A DNA stretch of 64,000 nucleotides from a bacterium (GTDB lineage Bacteria; Zixibacteria; MSB-5A5; GN15; FEB-12). The translations under genes and the position numbers were made by a program. The notes under the pieces were generated by a model. The model did not search any database. It saw only the letters and a program-made list of their open reading frames with translations, and had not been told where the DNA came from. Positions within the stretch are counted from its first letter, which is position 1. Each line of letters opens with the position of its first letter. Shown piece after piece: positions 53,882 to 63,505 of the stretch. The DNA lies in NCBI GenBank assembly GCA_016708025.1, contig JADJGQ010000002.1:1-64000 (forward strand), in the 5' to 3' direction.

Positions 53882-55360
53882 ATGACCTGGCGTGGACCAA
53901 TTCGTGAGATCGACCGGTATCGATTTGAGATCGACCCGAGCTATCAGTCGGAGTCGATGAAACGACTCGGCGTGAAGATGAAAGTCCCCGGCCTGATCTA
54001 TACCGATAAGGAGATGCTCCGTGCGATCCTCGCCGATGATTCTCCTGATCAGGTCGCGAATGTGGCAACATTGCCGGGCATACTCGGTTCATCGATCGCC
54101 ATGCCGGATATTCATCATGGGTATGGATTCCCGATCGGCGGAGTGGCGGCATTTGATGCCACCAGCGGCGTTATCTCTCCCGGCGGTGTCGGATACGATA
54201 TCAATTGTGGTGTCCGTTTGATCCGCACGGATCTTCAGGTGGCGGAGATCCAGAACAAGATCAGCGCGATCATTGACCGGCTGTTTACGAATGTACCATC
54301 GGGAGTCGGCTCCGAGGGACGGGTCCGGTTATCCCCCGCTCAGCTCGAAATGGTGCTGGAACAAGGGGCGCGCTGGGCGGTCAGCAACGGTTACGGGTGG
54401 AACGAGGATTTGGAATACATGGAAGAGGGTGGGTGTATCGATGGAGGGGATCCATCGCTCGTCAGTGACAGCGCGCGCAAGCGTGGTGCGCCGCAACTCG
54501 GGTCACTCGGCGCCGGAAATCATTTTCTTGAATTGCAGAAAGTGGATGAGATCTTTGATGAAGTAGCCGCGGCGGCATATGGGATAACATCACGCGGACA
54601 GGTGACGATCATGGTTCATACCGGTTCACGCGGATGTGGTCACCAGATCTGCACCGATCATCTCGACCTGATGCAGCGTGCGAACAAAAAGTACGGGATC
54701 CCGCTGGTGGATCGCGAACTGGCCTGTGCGCCGGCATCGTCGCCCGAGGCACAGGCGTATTTCAGGGCGATGAAGTGCGGCGCCAATTTCGCCTGGGCCA
54801 ACCGCCAGATGATCACCCATTGGATCAGAGAGTCATTCGAGCAGGAACTGGGAACGCCATCGACCCGCCTCGGCATGCACATCGTGTATGATATCGCACA
54901 CAACATGGCGAAACTGGAGCAGCATGAATTCGGCGGGAAGAAGCGCTGGGTGTATGTCCATCGCAAAGGAGCGACTCGGGCATTTGGGCCGGGTCACCCT
55001 GATATTCCAGAGCGGTACCGTGCGGTCGGACAGCCGGTGATCATACCGGGTGATATGGGAACAGCCAGCTATCTGTTGCATGGGACTGAACGGGCAATGC
55101 AGGAGACCTGGGGATCTTCATGTCATGGTGCCGGACGGCGCCTATCCCGGACTGCGGCGATCAAGGCGCATCCGGTTGACAAAGTACTCGCCTCTATGGA
55201 AGAGCGAGGCATCTATCTGCGCGCCAAGAGTCGGAAAGGGATATCCGAAGAGGCGCCCGGCGCATATAAGAATATTGACGAAGTGATAGAAATTTCGCAC
55301 CATGCCGGTATAGCGAAAAAGGTCGTTCGCCTGAAACCGATCGGAGTGGTCAAAGGATGA
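53882..55360 (+). CDS. rtcB: RNA-splicing ligase RtcB
   Basis: 492 aa. It joins RNA ends bearing 2',3'-cyclic phosphate or 3'-phosphate to 5'-OH, using GTP and Mn2+. Metal residues: IHHGYGFPIGGVAAFD, GYDINCGVRL with Cys109, and VHTGSRGCGHQI. The guanylated histidine is His415 in SSCHGAGRRLSR. C-terminal YKNIDEVIE and LKPIGVVKG are typical ends. Length and motifs are complete. It is co-transcribed with archease. No RtcR regulator or RtcA is present, so it is likely expressed without the E. coli-type sigma54 control. Confidence 0.96.
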   Translation: MTWRGPIREIDRYRFEIDPSYQSESMKRLGVKMKVPGLIYTDKEMLRAILADDSPDQVANVATLPGILGSSIAMPDIHHGYGFPIGGVAAFDATSGVISPGGVGYDINCGVRLIRTDLQVAEIQNKISAIIDRLFTNVPSGVGSEGRVRLSPAQLEMVLEQGARWAVSNGYGWNEDLEYMEEGGCIDGGDPSLVSDSARKRGAPQLGSLGAGNHFLELQKVDEIFDEVAAAAYGITSRGQVTIMVHTGSRGCGHQICTDHLDLMQRANKKYGIPLVDRELACAPASSPEAQAYFRAMKCGANFAWANRQMITHWIRESFEQELGTPSTRLGMHIVYDIAHNMAKLEQHEFGGKKRWVYVHRKGATRAFGPGHPDIPERYRAVGQPVIIPGDMGTASYLLHGTERAMQETWGSSCHGAGRRLSRTAAIKAHPVDKVLASMEERGIYLRAKSRKGISEEAPGAYKNIDEVIEISHHAGIAKKVVRLKPIGVVKG

Positions 55361-55414
55361 TCACTGTCCGATATACTGATGAGAAACGACTGCGACAGAT
55401 GACGGGCCTGTGCG

Positions 55415-56302
55415 ATGGGGAATGAACGAAAAAGTGGCGCCGCCGCGCTTTCTGTAGCCTCCAATACGACGTTGGTGGTGATGAAGCTGATGGCCGGTAT
55501 TTTCTCCGGTTCGGTCAGTATCATTTCCGAAGCGATCCATTCCGCCAATGATCTGCTCGCATCGCTGATCGCATTCTGGTCGATTCGAATCGCCGACCGC
55601 CCCCCCGACAAAGAACATCCCTTTGGACATGGCAAGGCGGAGTCGATTTCCGGAGCGATTGAGGCCGGCCTGATCATCCTCGCGGCGGTTTGGATCATGG
55701 TCGAAGCGATCCGCAAGATCTTCTCGGGCGGTGAGATCGAGCATGTCGGATTTGGCACGCTGGTGATGGTCTTCTCGGTGGTAGTCAACTTCTTCGTGTC
55801 GCGATACCTGTTCAAGGTGGCCAAAGCCGAGGATTCAATTGCCCTGGAGGCAGATGCGCAACATCTGTCGACCGATGTTTACACCTCTTTGGGGGTGACG
55901 GTTGGACTCCTGCTGGTTTGGATCACCGGCTGGCAGATCATCGATCCGTTGATGGCGATCGCGGTGGCGCTGTTGATCGGGCGGATCGGCTGGAAACTGA
56001 CTCGAGATGCCAGCCGCCACCTGATGGATTACCGGCTACCGGAGGCGGAGGTAGGTCAGATCCAGGAGATTTTGGAGACCGAGTCTCGCATTCAGTCCTG
56101 GCATGACCTGCGGACCCGCAAATCGGGGAGCTATCGGCATATCGACCTGCACATAGTTTTACGACCTGACTCTACCCTGTTGGAAGCCCACGAGATAGCC
56201 GATGATCTGGAGCGCCGGATCAGCGATCGGCTGCATTCCGCCCATGTGGTTATCCACACCGACCCCTTCGATGATTCTCTGACTCAAATCAGCCCAAGCT
56301 AG
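55415..56302 (+). CDS. Cation diffusion facilitator (CDF) metal transporter
   Basis: 295 aa. Six helices, with the CDF signature SGSVSIISEAIHSANDLLAS and metal-binding residues in helices 2 and 5 (HSAND; ADAQHLSTDVYTSLGV, giving an HxxxD pair). The DKEHPFGHGKAE loop between helices 2 and 3 is a family hallmark. The cytoplasmic C-terminal ferredoxin-like domain is at about 210-290 (HIDLHIVLRPD). It exports Zn2+, Fe2+ or Mn2+ in exchange for protons; specificity is uncertain. It lies 54 bases after rtcB, possibly in the same transcript. Confidence 0.9.
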   Translation: MGNERKSGAAALSVASNTTLVVMKLMAGIFSGSVSIISEAIHSANDLLASLIAFWSIRIADRPPDKEHPFGHGKAESISGAIEAGLIILAAVWIMVEAIRKIFSGGEIEHVGFGTLVMVFSVVVNFFVSRYLFKVAKAEDSIALEADAQHLSTDVYTSLGVTVGLLLVWITGWQIIDPLMAIAVALLIGRIGWKLTRDASRHLMDYRLPEAEVGQIQEILETESRIQSWHDLRTRKSGSYRHIDLHIVLRPDSTLLEAHEIADDLERRISDRLHSAHVVIHTDPFDDSLTQISPS

Positions 56303-56502
56303 CCGGGCGAATTCCTCGCTATCTGCTCTTCTCACTTAAGTTTCCGTCGAATCTGTCGATAATCCTGACAGATATCGGCGAATCTCGGATTGGGATTCGT
56401 GGGACCTGTAAATAGCGAATTGGATATGAGTCGTACGGTAAATCGGATAGACCACTACCGGGCGGGGTCGAAAAGTCTACTAGTTGGAGGGGGAACATCG
56501 CA

Positions 56503-59500
56503 ATGCTTGCGGTGATCATCACTGTTCTTACTCTAGCCATACAGCTATACGCTGTCATACTCGCGGTAAAACTTGTTACCGTGACCAAGCACCGCTTTGC
56601 CTGGGGTTCACTGGCACTCGGCCTCATTATCATCATGTTTCGCCGAGCCTTCGAGATGGCATCCTATCTCGAGTTAACTGGATACGAAATCGGATTGGCC
56701 TACACGCTGAGCAGTGGCGCGGTCTCTCTCTGCATGGCGGTCGGTATGCATATGGCCAAGCGGATGATCGACCGGATGATGGAAACCAACGAGCGGCTGA
56801 CCATCTCCGAAGCGTATTACCGCGGACTGATGGACTATGGCACAGAGGCTATCTATATAGCTGATCCTCAAGGTCAGTACTTGAATGCCAATCCGCGCGG
56901 CCTCGAATTGACTGGCTATACGCTTGGACAGCTGACCAAATTGACGGTCATGGATATTCTCGACAAAGAAGAGGTTGAGCGAATGCCAATACGCTGGGAT
57001 TCGCTTAAGAGTGGCGAGCTGGTCATTTCGCAACGGAAATTTCGAAAGGCCAATGGCGAAGCGATTTTCGCCGAAGTACACACGCGCCGCCTTCCTGATG
57101 GCAATTACATGGCGTCGGTTCGCGACATTTCCGAACATCATGCGGCCATTGATAGGCTTCGCTTCCAATCTGAATTGCTCGATACCGTCCAGCAGGCAGT
57201 GATAGCATTTGCCGAGGACGGACGAGTTACCTACTGCAACAAGTACGCGATCGAGATGTATGGTTGGCAGGAGCGTGAAGTGATCGGGACGCAGGTGGAA
57301 ACGCTCCTGAATGTCAACCTCACCGAAGAAATGATTCAGCAGATCCGCCAGTGTATGATCAGTGGTCGGAGCTGGACCGGAGAGATCAGCTATAAAGACT
57401 CGGCGGGGAACTGGTCGCCGGCGATGTTGATCCAGTCACCGATCTTTGACCAGACAATGAATCGGATCGGGTCGATCGGTGTTTCCTTCGATCTGACCGA
57501 GCTGCAGGCCGCAGAACAGGCAGCGGCGAGAGCCGAACATCTGCTCCGCGAATTCATCGATTCCGCCCCCTTCGGAGCGCACCACTACGAATTGCATCCG
57601 AACGGAGAACTTCGATTCAGCGGCGCGAACAAAACAGCCGAGCGGATCCTCCATTTCGATCACTCAGTGCTGATCGGCCAGCGAATCGAGGATGCCTTCC
57701 CGAGTCTCGATGGGCCGGTACCGGAGATCTATCGCTCTGTCGCTCTTACTGGAGTACCCTGGGAATCTTCTCAGGTGCGCTACACGGATGGAGTAGTCGA
57801 TGGCGCGTATGAGGTCTCGGCATTCCAGACCGGCGCCAATCGAATGGTAGCCCTGTTTAAGGATGTGACCGACCGAGTGCGGGCGGAAGAAGCACTCCGC
57901 CAACGGGAGATCAGGCTCCAGACGATCAACGATATCGCCCGCGGCATCACCAATCACGAACCGACCGACTCCATTCTTGAGCGCGCGCTGATGAGCATGT
58001 TCCAGGCATATCCGCAGCACCGCGTGGCATACGGAGATATCACCGCCGAAGGCATCCTCCACTTCAGACGCTCGCTGCAGCCGTCCGGCCGAAAGAGCCT
58101 GAGGTCTCAACAGCTTGATCTGGCGAAAGTCCCTGATCATTTGGCCAAGCTGAATCGATCCGAGTCAGTCTTGATCTCGTCTTTCAAAGATATCGATCCG
58201 GACAATGAGAAGCTGGCGGAGTTATCCCGGAGTATCGACGTTTTGGCAATGCTGGTCGTTCCAGTCAACCTGAATGGTCGAGTGATCGGCGCGCTCGGTT
58301 TTGACAACAATAAGCCAACCACCTGGACAGACTACGAAATGAAGATGTTGGTCGAGGTGGCGGGTTACCTGGAGATAGCCCATCACGATGCGCATTTGAA
58401 CCACAGCCGATTGATGGTTGAAGAGTCACTGCGTGAGAGTGAAGAGCGGTTCCGCCTGGCGCTGCGCAATTCGCCGGTGATCATGTTCCACCAGGATAAA
58501 GACCTTCGGTATATCTGGAACCACAATCCTCGTGATGAACAAGCCAACAATTTCATCATCGGGAAAACCGACCACGAGATTCTCCCGACCGAACTGGCTG
58601 ATCGGTTTGTCGCGATCAAGCGTGAGATCATGGCAACCGGTGTCGGACAGCGCTTTGAAACTGATATTGTCTATATGGGGCAGACTACTTACTGGGATTG
58701 CACTCTTGAGCCGTTGATCGATCGCAACGGCGAGGTGATTGGGGTCACCGGGGTCTCAACAGAGATCACTTCGAGCAAGCTGATCGAACAGCAACTGCGC
58801 AATTCGGAGGAGCGTTTCCGGACTCTCGCGGACAACCTTCCTGCCTATGTCTGGACCACCGATCCGGTGGGTAATGTCCTCTACTTCAACCGCCAGACCC
58901 TTGATGCTTTGGGTGGGACTTTAGAGAGCCTCGGCGGGAGTCAGTGGCTCGCTACGGTACATCCGGAAGACCGCCCGGCCTTCGAGCAATTATTGCAGAA
59001 TGCCATGGGCGCATGCCTTCCGTTTGAGTGTACCATTCGAGTGCGACGGGTTGATGGTCAGTACCGATCGGTCGTCAATCGGGGTGTGCCTCAATTCAAT
59101 GCTCAGGGCGAGCCGGTCGGATATGTCGGCACCTGCTTTGACATTACCGAACGGCTTGAATCTGAAAATCACTTCCGCGACCATGTCGCGCAGTTACGAT
59201 TGGCTCTGCAGGCGGTTCGCTCCGGTACGTTCAAATTTGACATTGCCGAGAATCGACTCGAGTGGTCGGAAGAGTTGCAGGAATTGTACGGTATCCCAGC
59301 CGGCACCTTCAAGGGGACATTCAAGGAATGGACCGACCGGTTACTCCCTGAGGAATTACAGGAGACATTGTCCAAATTGGCGCAGGATGTTTCGCGCGGT
59401 GGCGGCATGCGGAATGAATTCAGGATCAGTCGCCTGGACAATGGCGAGATCCGGTGGATCGAGGCCCTTGGTGAAGTGCAGGTTGATGCGAAGGGCCAGC

Positions 59501-62361
59501 CAGTCCGCATGGTAGGCGTGAACACCGATATTACAGAACGAAAGCACTATGAAGCAGAACTCAGGCATGCCGAATTCCTGAGCAGCCGGATGAGACGGGC
59601 ATTTCTCGATCTGAATAAATGTGTCGCCCTGGAAGAGACGCTTGATCCGCTTCTTCAGGCCGCTTTCGACCTTTCCGGCCTGACTGCCGGTGGAATCTAT
59701 CTCATACACGATCAGGCGGCGGAATTGGTGCGAGATAGTGGACTGCCGGAGTCTTTCCGTCAAGCAGTTACATCGATGCCCATCGACACTCCCTATATAA
59801 AATTGGTGATGGAGTCAGAACGGGGTATTTATTTGCCGACTGATCTGCCTGGTTTGAAAGAGCTGTGTGAGCAAACGGGCCTCTCACATGTTTACTCATT
59901 CCCGCTTCGATCCGGTCGAGGTGACGTGTTTGGATTCCTTAATCTGGCGTCCTTCTCGCCTGAGCCTCCAAGAGAACAGGATGTTCATGCTTTGGAGACG
60001 CTGGTCTCCGAGGTCGGGATCATCTTCCACCGCCTGCGCACTGAGGAGACGCTGGAAGAGGAATCAGTTCGTCGTCGGGTATTGATCGATCAGTCGCATG
60101 ATGGAATTGTCGTCCTCGATAAGAATGGAAAAGTATTCGAAGCCAATCAACGGTTCGCCGAATTGCTGGGCTATACCTCGGAAGAAGTGAAGTCACTATA
60201 TGTTTGGGATTGGGATTACCAGTGGGACCGCGAACAACTGCTTGAGATGATCCGCGTCTGCGGACCCGAGGGTGCTCATTTCGAGACCATTCACCGCCGC
60301 AAAGATGGCACTACGTTTTATACCGATATTTCCACGAATGGTGCGCAATTCGGACGCCAGAAACTGATCTTCTGCGTCTGTCGTGATGTGACCGAACGAA
60401 AGCTGGCAGAGCGGGCGTTGCTGGAAAGCGAAGCACGACTCACTCAGGCACAACGTCTCGCCCGTCTGGGGAGTTTCGAATTCGATCTCGTCTCCGGCGA
60501 AGCGGTCTGGTCGGACGAAATGTATCGAATCCTCGGTTACGAGCCTTCGGCCATTGTACCGAGTCTTGCCCTCCTGGATAGGCATATCCATCCGGATGAT
60601 ATCCAACAAGTGAAACGGGAGCGGATCGCAGGACATCAGTCGGGCGGTGGCTTCGGGATCGCTTCTCGGATCATTCGCGTTGACGGCAAAGAACGATATG
60701 TCCAGACGGTCACCGAACCGCTTTACGACCAGGCGGGAGAGGTTTGCAAGGTTTTCGGGACCATTCATGATGTAACTGAGCAGCGTCAGGCCGAGTCCGC
60801 CCTTCGAAAGAGCGAGGCGCAGTATCGCGCTCTCGCCGATTTCACTTATGACTGGGAGTTCTGGTTCGGACCGCAGAACGAACCGATCTACATATCACCT
60901 TCCTGTACCCGGATCACCGGCTATTTGCCGCAGGAGTTCATTGCAGACCCCGATCTCTTCCTGCGCATACTGCATCCGGAGGATCAGGATGCCTTCCGCA
61001 ATCATTCGCTTCAGATCACGGAGAGTGGCGAGGTCAGTGCGCTCGAAGTGCGTATTTTTGATCGGAAGGGTAATCAGCGCTGGATCTCCCATGTCTGCCG
61101 CCCGATCGTTGGACAGGACGGTACCTATCTTGGCATACGCGGGAGCAATTCGGATATCACCGCACGCAAAGCGGCGGAGGCTGACCGTACCCGCCTGGAG
61201 GAACAGCTTCGCCTCGCGCAAAAGCTGGAGACGATCGGCACCATGGCGGCGGGGATCGCCCACGATTTCAACAACCTGCTGGTCCCGATCATCGGCTATA
61301 CCGAACTGGTTTCTTCTGACAAACAGCCGGGAAGATTTACGGGCGAGTATTTGCAGGAAGTACTAAAAGCAGCCTATCGCGCCAAAGGACTGGTCGCGCA
61401 CATACTGGCGTTCAGCCGTCAGCAAACCGGCGAACGAAAACCAGTTCAGATCGAGAATGTTGTCGCGGAAGTTATCGCTGCATTGTCCAAGGATCTGGAT
61501 AACAGGATCACTGCCCGATACAGCGCCCCCGGCACAACTTCGCCGGTACTGGCCGATCCCGGCCAAATGTACCAGATCCTGATGAACCTCTGCGAGAATG
61601 CGGTTCAGGCCATGGTTGAAGGTGGTGAGCTCTCGGTGGAAACGTCGCCATTCGAATCATCTCCGCTCGCCTGTCCGAATTGTAAACGACGTTTGCATGG
61701 GAAAATGATCCGCATCCAGGTGCGTGACACCGGCTGCGGCATGGACGAAGCGACCATCAAGCGCATTTTTGATCCGTTCTTCACCACCAAGGGAGTCGGC
61801 AAAGGGACCGGCTTGGGACTGGCCGTCACACACGGCATTGTCACCCAACACTCCGGTCATATTTGTGCCGAAAGTAAACTTGGTGAAGGTACCTCCTTCC
61901 ACCTCTTCCTGCCGGTGGCAGATAAGGCACAGTCGAGTATCCCTCAGGTGCTTCCTGCGGCGGTAGAGGGCGGTAACGAGTCGATTCTGGTGATCGATGA
62001 TGAACCGGCCGTGGCCAACAGCCATGCGGCCAGCCTGACCAGTCTTGGCTATCGAGTGACGGTGGCATGCGACCCGCGTGCAGCGATCACGGTATTCCAG
62101 GAACGTCCGACCGACTTCGATTGCGTTCTCCTCGACCAGCGGATGCCGGAAATGACCGGTGATCAGGTCGCAGTCAACCTGCTCCGTATACGCCCGGATA
62201 TCCCGATCGTCCTCTGCTCAGGGTTCAGCGATTCGCTCGAACTCAAGGAGGCACATGATCTGGGGATCCGCGATGTGGTGATGAAACCGGTGATCGCGGC
62301 CGACCTCGGCAAGGCATTGCGGAAGGCGATAAAGCGGTCGGATTCTGTTTCCACGAAGTGA
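56503..62361 (+). CDS. Giant hybrid sensor histidine kinase with nine PAS and two GAF domains
   Basis: 1952 aa, start ATG 56503 behind GGAGG. N-terminal region with three helices (residues 1-90). Then a chain, by eye: PAS1 to PAS3 (about 105-480), GAF1 (about 480-645), PAS4 to PAS6 (about 650-1045), GAF2 (about 1050-1190), PAS7 to PAS9 (about 1195-1570). The HisKA domain has phosphoacceptor His1587 in GIAHDFNN. The ATPase domain carries NLCENAVQAM, DTGCGMDEATIKRIFDPFFT and GTGLGLAVTHGIV; it holds a CPNCKRRLHG insert (Cys1724, Cys1727) of a kind often seen in such kinases. A C-terminal receiver (from about 1827) has Asp1878 in LLDQRMPEMTG and Lys in VMKPV. No separate response regulator is adjacent. 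It lies directly upstream of the peptide cluster; a link is unproved. Confidence 0.92.
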   Translation: MLAVIITVLTLAIQLYAVILAVKLVTVTKHRFAWGSLALGLIIIMFRRAFEMASYLELTGYEIGLAYTLSSGAVSLCMAVGMHMAKRMIDRMMETNERLTISEAYYRGLMDYGTEAIYIADPQGQYLNANPRGLELTGYTLGQLTKLTVMDILDKEEVERMPIRWDSLKSGELVISQRKFRKANGEAIFAEVHTRRLPDGNYMASVRDISEHHAAIDRLRFQSELLDTVQQAVIAFAEDGRVTYCNKYAIEMYGWQEREVIGTQVETLLNVNLTEEMIQQIRQCMISGRSWTGEISYKDSAGNWSPAMLIQSPIFDQTMNRIGSIGVSFDLTELQAAEQAAARAEHLLREFIDSAPFGAHHYELHPNGELRFSGANKTAERILHFDHSVLIGQRIEDAFPSLDGPVPEIYRSVALTGVPWESSQVRYTDGVVDGAYEVSAFQTGANRMVALFKDVTDRVRAEEALRQREIRLQTINDIARGITNHEPTDSILERALMSMFQAYPQHRVAYGDITAEGILHFRRSLQPSGRKSLRSQQLDLAKVPDHLAKLNRSESVLISSFKDIDPDNEKLAELSRSIDVLAMLVVPVNLNGRVIGALGFDNNKPTTWTDYEMKMLVEVAGYLEIAHHDAHLNHSRLMVEESLRESEERFRLALRNSPVIMFHQDKDLRYIWNHNPRDEQANNFIIGKTDHEILPTELADRFVAIKREIMATGVGQRFETDIVYMGQTTYWDCTLEPLIDRNGEVIGVTGVSTEITSSKLIEQQLRNSEERFRTLADNLPAYVWTTDPVGNVLYFNRQTLDALGGTLESLGGSQWLATVHPEDRPAFEQLLQNAMGACLPFECTIRVRRVDGQYRSVVNRGVPQFNAQGEPVGYVGTCFDITERLESENHFRDHVAQLRLALQAVRSGTFKFDIAENRLEWSEELQELYGIPAGTFKGTFKEWTDRLLPEELQETLSKLAQDVSRGGGMRNEFRISRLDNGEIRWIEALGEVQVDAKGQPVRMVGVNTDITERKHYEAELRHAEFLSSRMRRAFLDLNKCVALEETLDPLLQAAFDLSGLTAGGIYLIHDQAAELVRDSGLPESFRQAVTSMPIDTPYIKLVMESERGIYLPTDLPGLKELCEQTGLSHVYSFPLRSGRGDVFGFLNLASFSPEPPREQDVHALETLVSEVGIIFHRLRTEETLEEESVRRRVLIDQSHDGIVVLDKNGKVFEANQRFAELLGYTSEEVKSLYVWDWDYQWDREQLLEMIRVCGPEGAHFETIHRRKDGTTFYTDISTNGAQFGRQKLIFCVCRDVTERKLAERALLESEARLTQAQRLARLGSFEFDLVSGEAVWSDEMYRILGYEPSAIVPSLALLDRHIHPDDIQQVKRERIAGHQSGGGFGIASRIIRVDGKERYVQTVTEPLYDQAGEVCKVFGTIHDVTEQRQAESALRKSEAQYRALADFTYDWEFWFGPQNEPIYISPSCTRITGYLPQEFIADPDLFLRILHPEDQDAFRNHSLQITESGEVSALEVRIFDRKGNQRWISHVCRPIVGQDGTYLGIRGSNSDITARKAAEADRTRLEEQLRLAQKLETIGTMAAGIAHDFNNLLVPIIGYTELVSSDKQPGRFTGEYLQEVLKAAYRAKGLVAHILAFSRQQTGERKPVQIENVVAEVIAALSKDLDNRITARYSAPGTTSPVLADPGQMYQILMNLCENAVQAMVEGGELSVETSPFESSPLACPNCKRRLHGKMIRIQVRDTGCGMDEATIKRIFDPFFTTKGVGKGTGLGLAVTHGIVTQHSGHICAESKLGEGTSFHLFLPVADKAQSSIPQVLPAAVEGGNESILVIDDEPAVANSHAASLTSLGYRVTVACDPRAAITVFQERPTDFDCVLLDQRMPEMTGDQVAVNLLRIRPDIPIVLCSGFSDSLELKEAHDLGIRDVVMKPVIAADLGKALRKAIKRSDSVSTK

Positions 62362-62377
62362 GGTGACAGTCACACGC

Positions 62378-62402
62378 AAAGTGGCGACAGGAATGCCACT
62401 TT
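62378..62402 (+). terminator. Hairpin after the sensor kinase
   Basis: AAAGTGGC/GCCACTTT, an 8-bp stem with a 9-base loop, 16 bases after the kinase stop. No following T-run; moderate support. Confidence 0.5.
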
Positions 62403-62548
62403 ATCGACGGATTCGCTCTTCATTGCAATCTTTCCATCGGCGTAAACCTGTTGCGACATAATCAGATTACAATCGCACACGAAATCCCTCTTCGATCTCA
62501 CTTTTAAAATCACTCACCACTTTCTCACAAACAGAGACCGCTTTATCC

Positions 62549-62577
62549 TTGACAATTTTGTCCATAAGGAATATCTT
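62549..62577 (+). promoter_or_regulatory. Candidate promoter of the peptide/radical SAM cluster
   Basis: TTGACA (62549-62554), a 17-base spacer, TATCTT (62572-62577). The same hexamers, with one base less spacer, occur at 28612. Transcription from here would give a leader of nearly 400 bases before the first precursor. Confidence 0.5.
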
Positions 62578-62583
62578 GATTTT

Positions 62584-62979
62584 ATATTCGAACTCGTATC
62601 AGGTGAGCAGGACCTCACAACAGCTGACAAGTTTTTTCGGCAATCCGGGCGCGAAATGACGGCATGGCCCGTTCGGCGGCGGTGATCTATCCCCTCGAAT
62701 GGTCTGCAAGGGTGGGAGGCTTTGAGAGTACGCGGAGTAGTATGCCCATCGGTCACGTTTCTATTACTGCGATGCGGCGCGCATGTCGCGTCGGTCAAGC
62801 GCCCGATATCTCTTTGCCCGGCACAGCAATCGCGCCGGCGCTGAAGAAACTGCAGAGATCACGATCAATCAGACATTGTCAGACAATTCCTCGGCGGGTC
62901 CATGGTGAGACTCCGTCTTGCCGTCGACACGCCGCATCCGCCCAGCTGGGCATAACTATCGGATATGCGGAGGTAACGC
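62584..62979. other. Long leader upstream of the precursor genes, no gene called
   Basis: About 395 bases. An open frame at 62664-62996 (plus) and one on the minus strand overlap it but lack convincing ribosome-binding sites, domains or codon bias, and the former ends inside the first precursor. No clear riboswitch was found by eye. It may carry regulatory RNA or a nearer promoter. Confidence 0.4.
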
Positions 62980-63087
62980 ATGATTTATTTGATTGATCCG
63001 AACACTGCCGGTGGCGTATGCACCCGGTTCTGCACGACCAAGTGCGGCATTAAGCCGCTCTACGGTGTGCCTAACGACACGATGTAA
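62980..63087 (+). CDS. Candidate RiPP precursor peptide 1, 35 aa
   Basis: ATG 62980 has a strong GGAGGT five bases upstream. The peptide begins MIYLIDP and ends PLYGVPNDTM. Between them is a cysteine block: Cys14, Cys18 and Cys22, a CxxxCxxxC spacing (CTRFCTTKCG). The same start and PLYG end recur in the next two genes. There is no signal peptide and no membrane segment. A very short leader (MIYLIDP region) and a Cys-rich core would suit modification by the radical SAM enzyme encoded downstream. Family knowledge: Cys-rich peptides paired with SPASM-type radical SAM proteins become sactipeptides, ranthipeptides or similar crosslinked products. That this peptide is such a substrate is inference. 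Confidence 0.75.
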   Translation: MIYLIDPNTAGGVCTRFCTTKCGIKPLYGVPNDTM

Positions 63088-63112
63088 TTGACCCTGTAGA
63101 CAGGAGACGATC

Positions 63113-63214
63113 ATGATCTATTTGATCGACCCAGAGATTGTCGGAAGCGCATGCACGACGTACGTCAAGAAGTGCAGCCCGCGCTTCGTTCCGCTGTACG
63201 GCACCCCTGTGTGA
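63113..63214 (+). CDS. Candidate RiPP precursor peptide 2, 33 aa
   Basis: ATG 63113 has AGGAG six bases upstream. It begins MIYLIDP, has Cys14 and Cys21 only (CTTYVKKCSP), and ends FVPLYGTPV. The DTM tail of the other copies is missing. It lies 25 bases after peptide 1. The reduced cysteine count and altered spacing mean that any crosslink pattern would differ from peptides 1 and 3, so the cluster may make several distinct products. The first 20 bases of the gene are identical to those of peptide 3, evidence of recent duplication. Confidence 0.75.
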   Translation: MIYLIDPEIVGSACTTYVKKCSPRFVPLYGTPV

Positions 63215-63267
63215 TCGTCGCAGCATCGACAAAAAAAAACGATCCGGTGAGTGATCATCGGACGATC
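63213..63267. repeat. Inverted repeat GATCGTC/GACGATC with an A-tract between
   Basis: 7-bp arms at 63213-63219 and 63261-63267 flank nine consecutive A (63231-63239) in the spacer between peptides 2 and 3. It could fold in RNA and influence the share of read-through. Confidence 0.5.
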
Positions 63268-63305
63268 TGAAGCGAAACACGAAACCTCAACCCACGGAGA
63301 CCCGG

Positions 63306-63425
63306 ATGATCTATTTGATCGACCCGACGGTCGTCGGTAATGGCTGCAAAGTCTTCTGCAAGACTCTGTGCGGCTGCAAGCCGGTCGCAGTGCCGCTTTA
63401 TGGCGTGCCGACTGACACGATGTAA
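63306..63425 (+). CDS. Candidate RiPP precursor peptide 3, 39 aa
   Basis: ATG 63306 has GGAGA five bases upstream. It begins MIYLIDP and ends VPLYGVPTDTM, like peptide 1, with Cys14, Cys18, Cys22 and Cys24 (CKVFCKTLCGCK), the richest cysteine block of the set. It has four extra residues before PLYG. The spacing CxxxCxxxCxC differs from both other copies. It lies 91 bases after peptide 2. The conserved ends with a variable, Cys-rich centre are what is expected when ends serve recognition and the centre is modified. Confidence 0.75.
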   Translation: MIYLIDPTVVGNGCKVFCKTLCGCKPVAVPLYGVPTDTM

Positions 63426-63505
63426 ACACTCTCATTGGTGAGTGGCGGGCGGTCCGGACCAGCATCTCGCGACGATGTGCATGACGCTTCTTAAGGAGGT
63501 AACGC

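Noticed and set aside
62664..62996. 110-codon open frame just before the first precursor
   Set aside because: Arginine/serine-rich composition, no ribosome-binding site, ends inside precursor 1; GTGATCTATCCCCTC in it resembles ATGATCTATTTGATC only over a few bases and has no PLYG end.
63231..63239. A9 run as a programmed frameshift site
   Set aside because: It lies in a spacer after a stop codon, not within an open frame.
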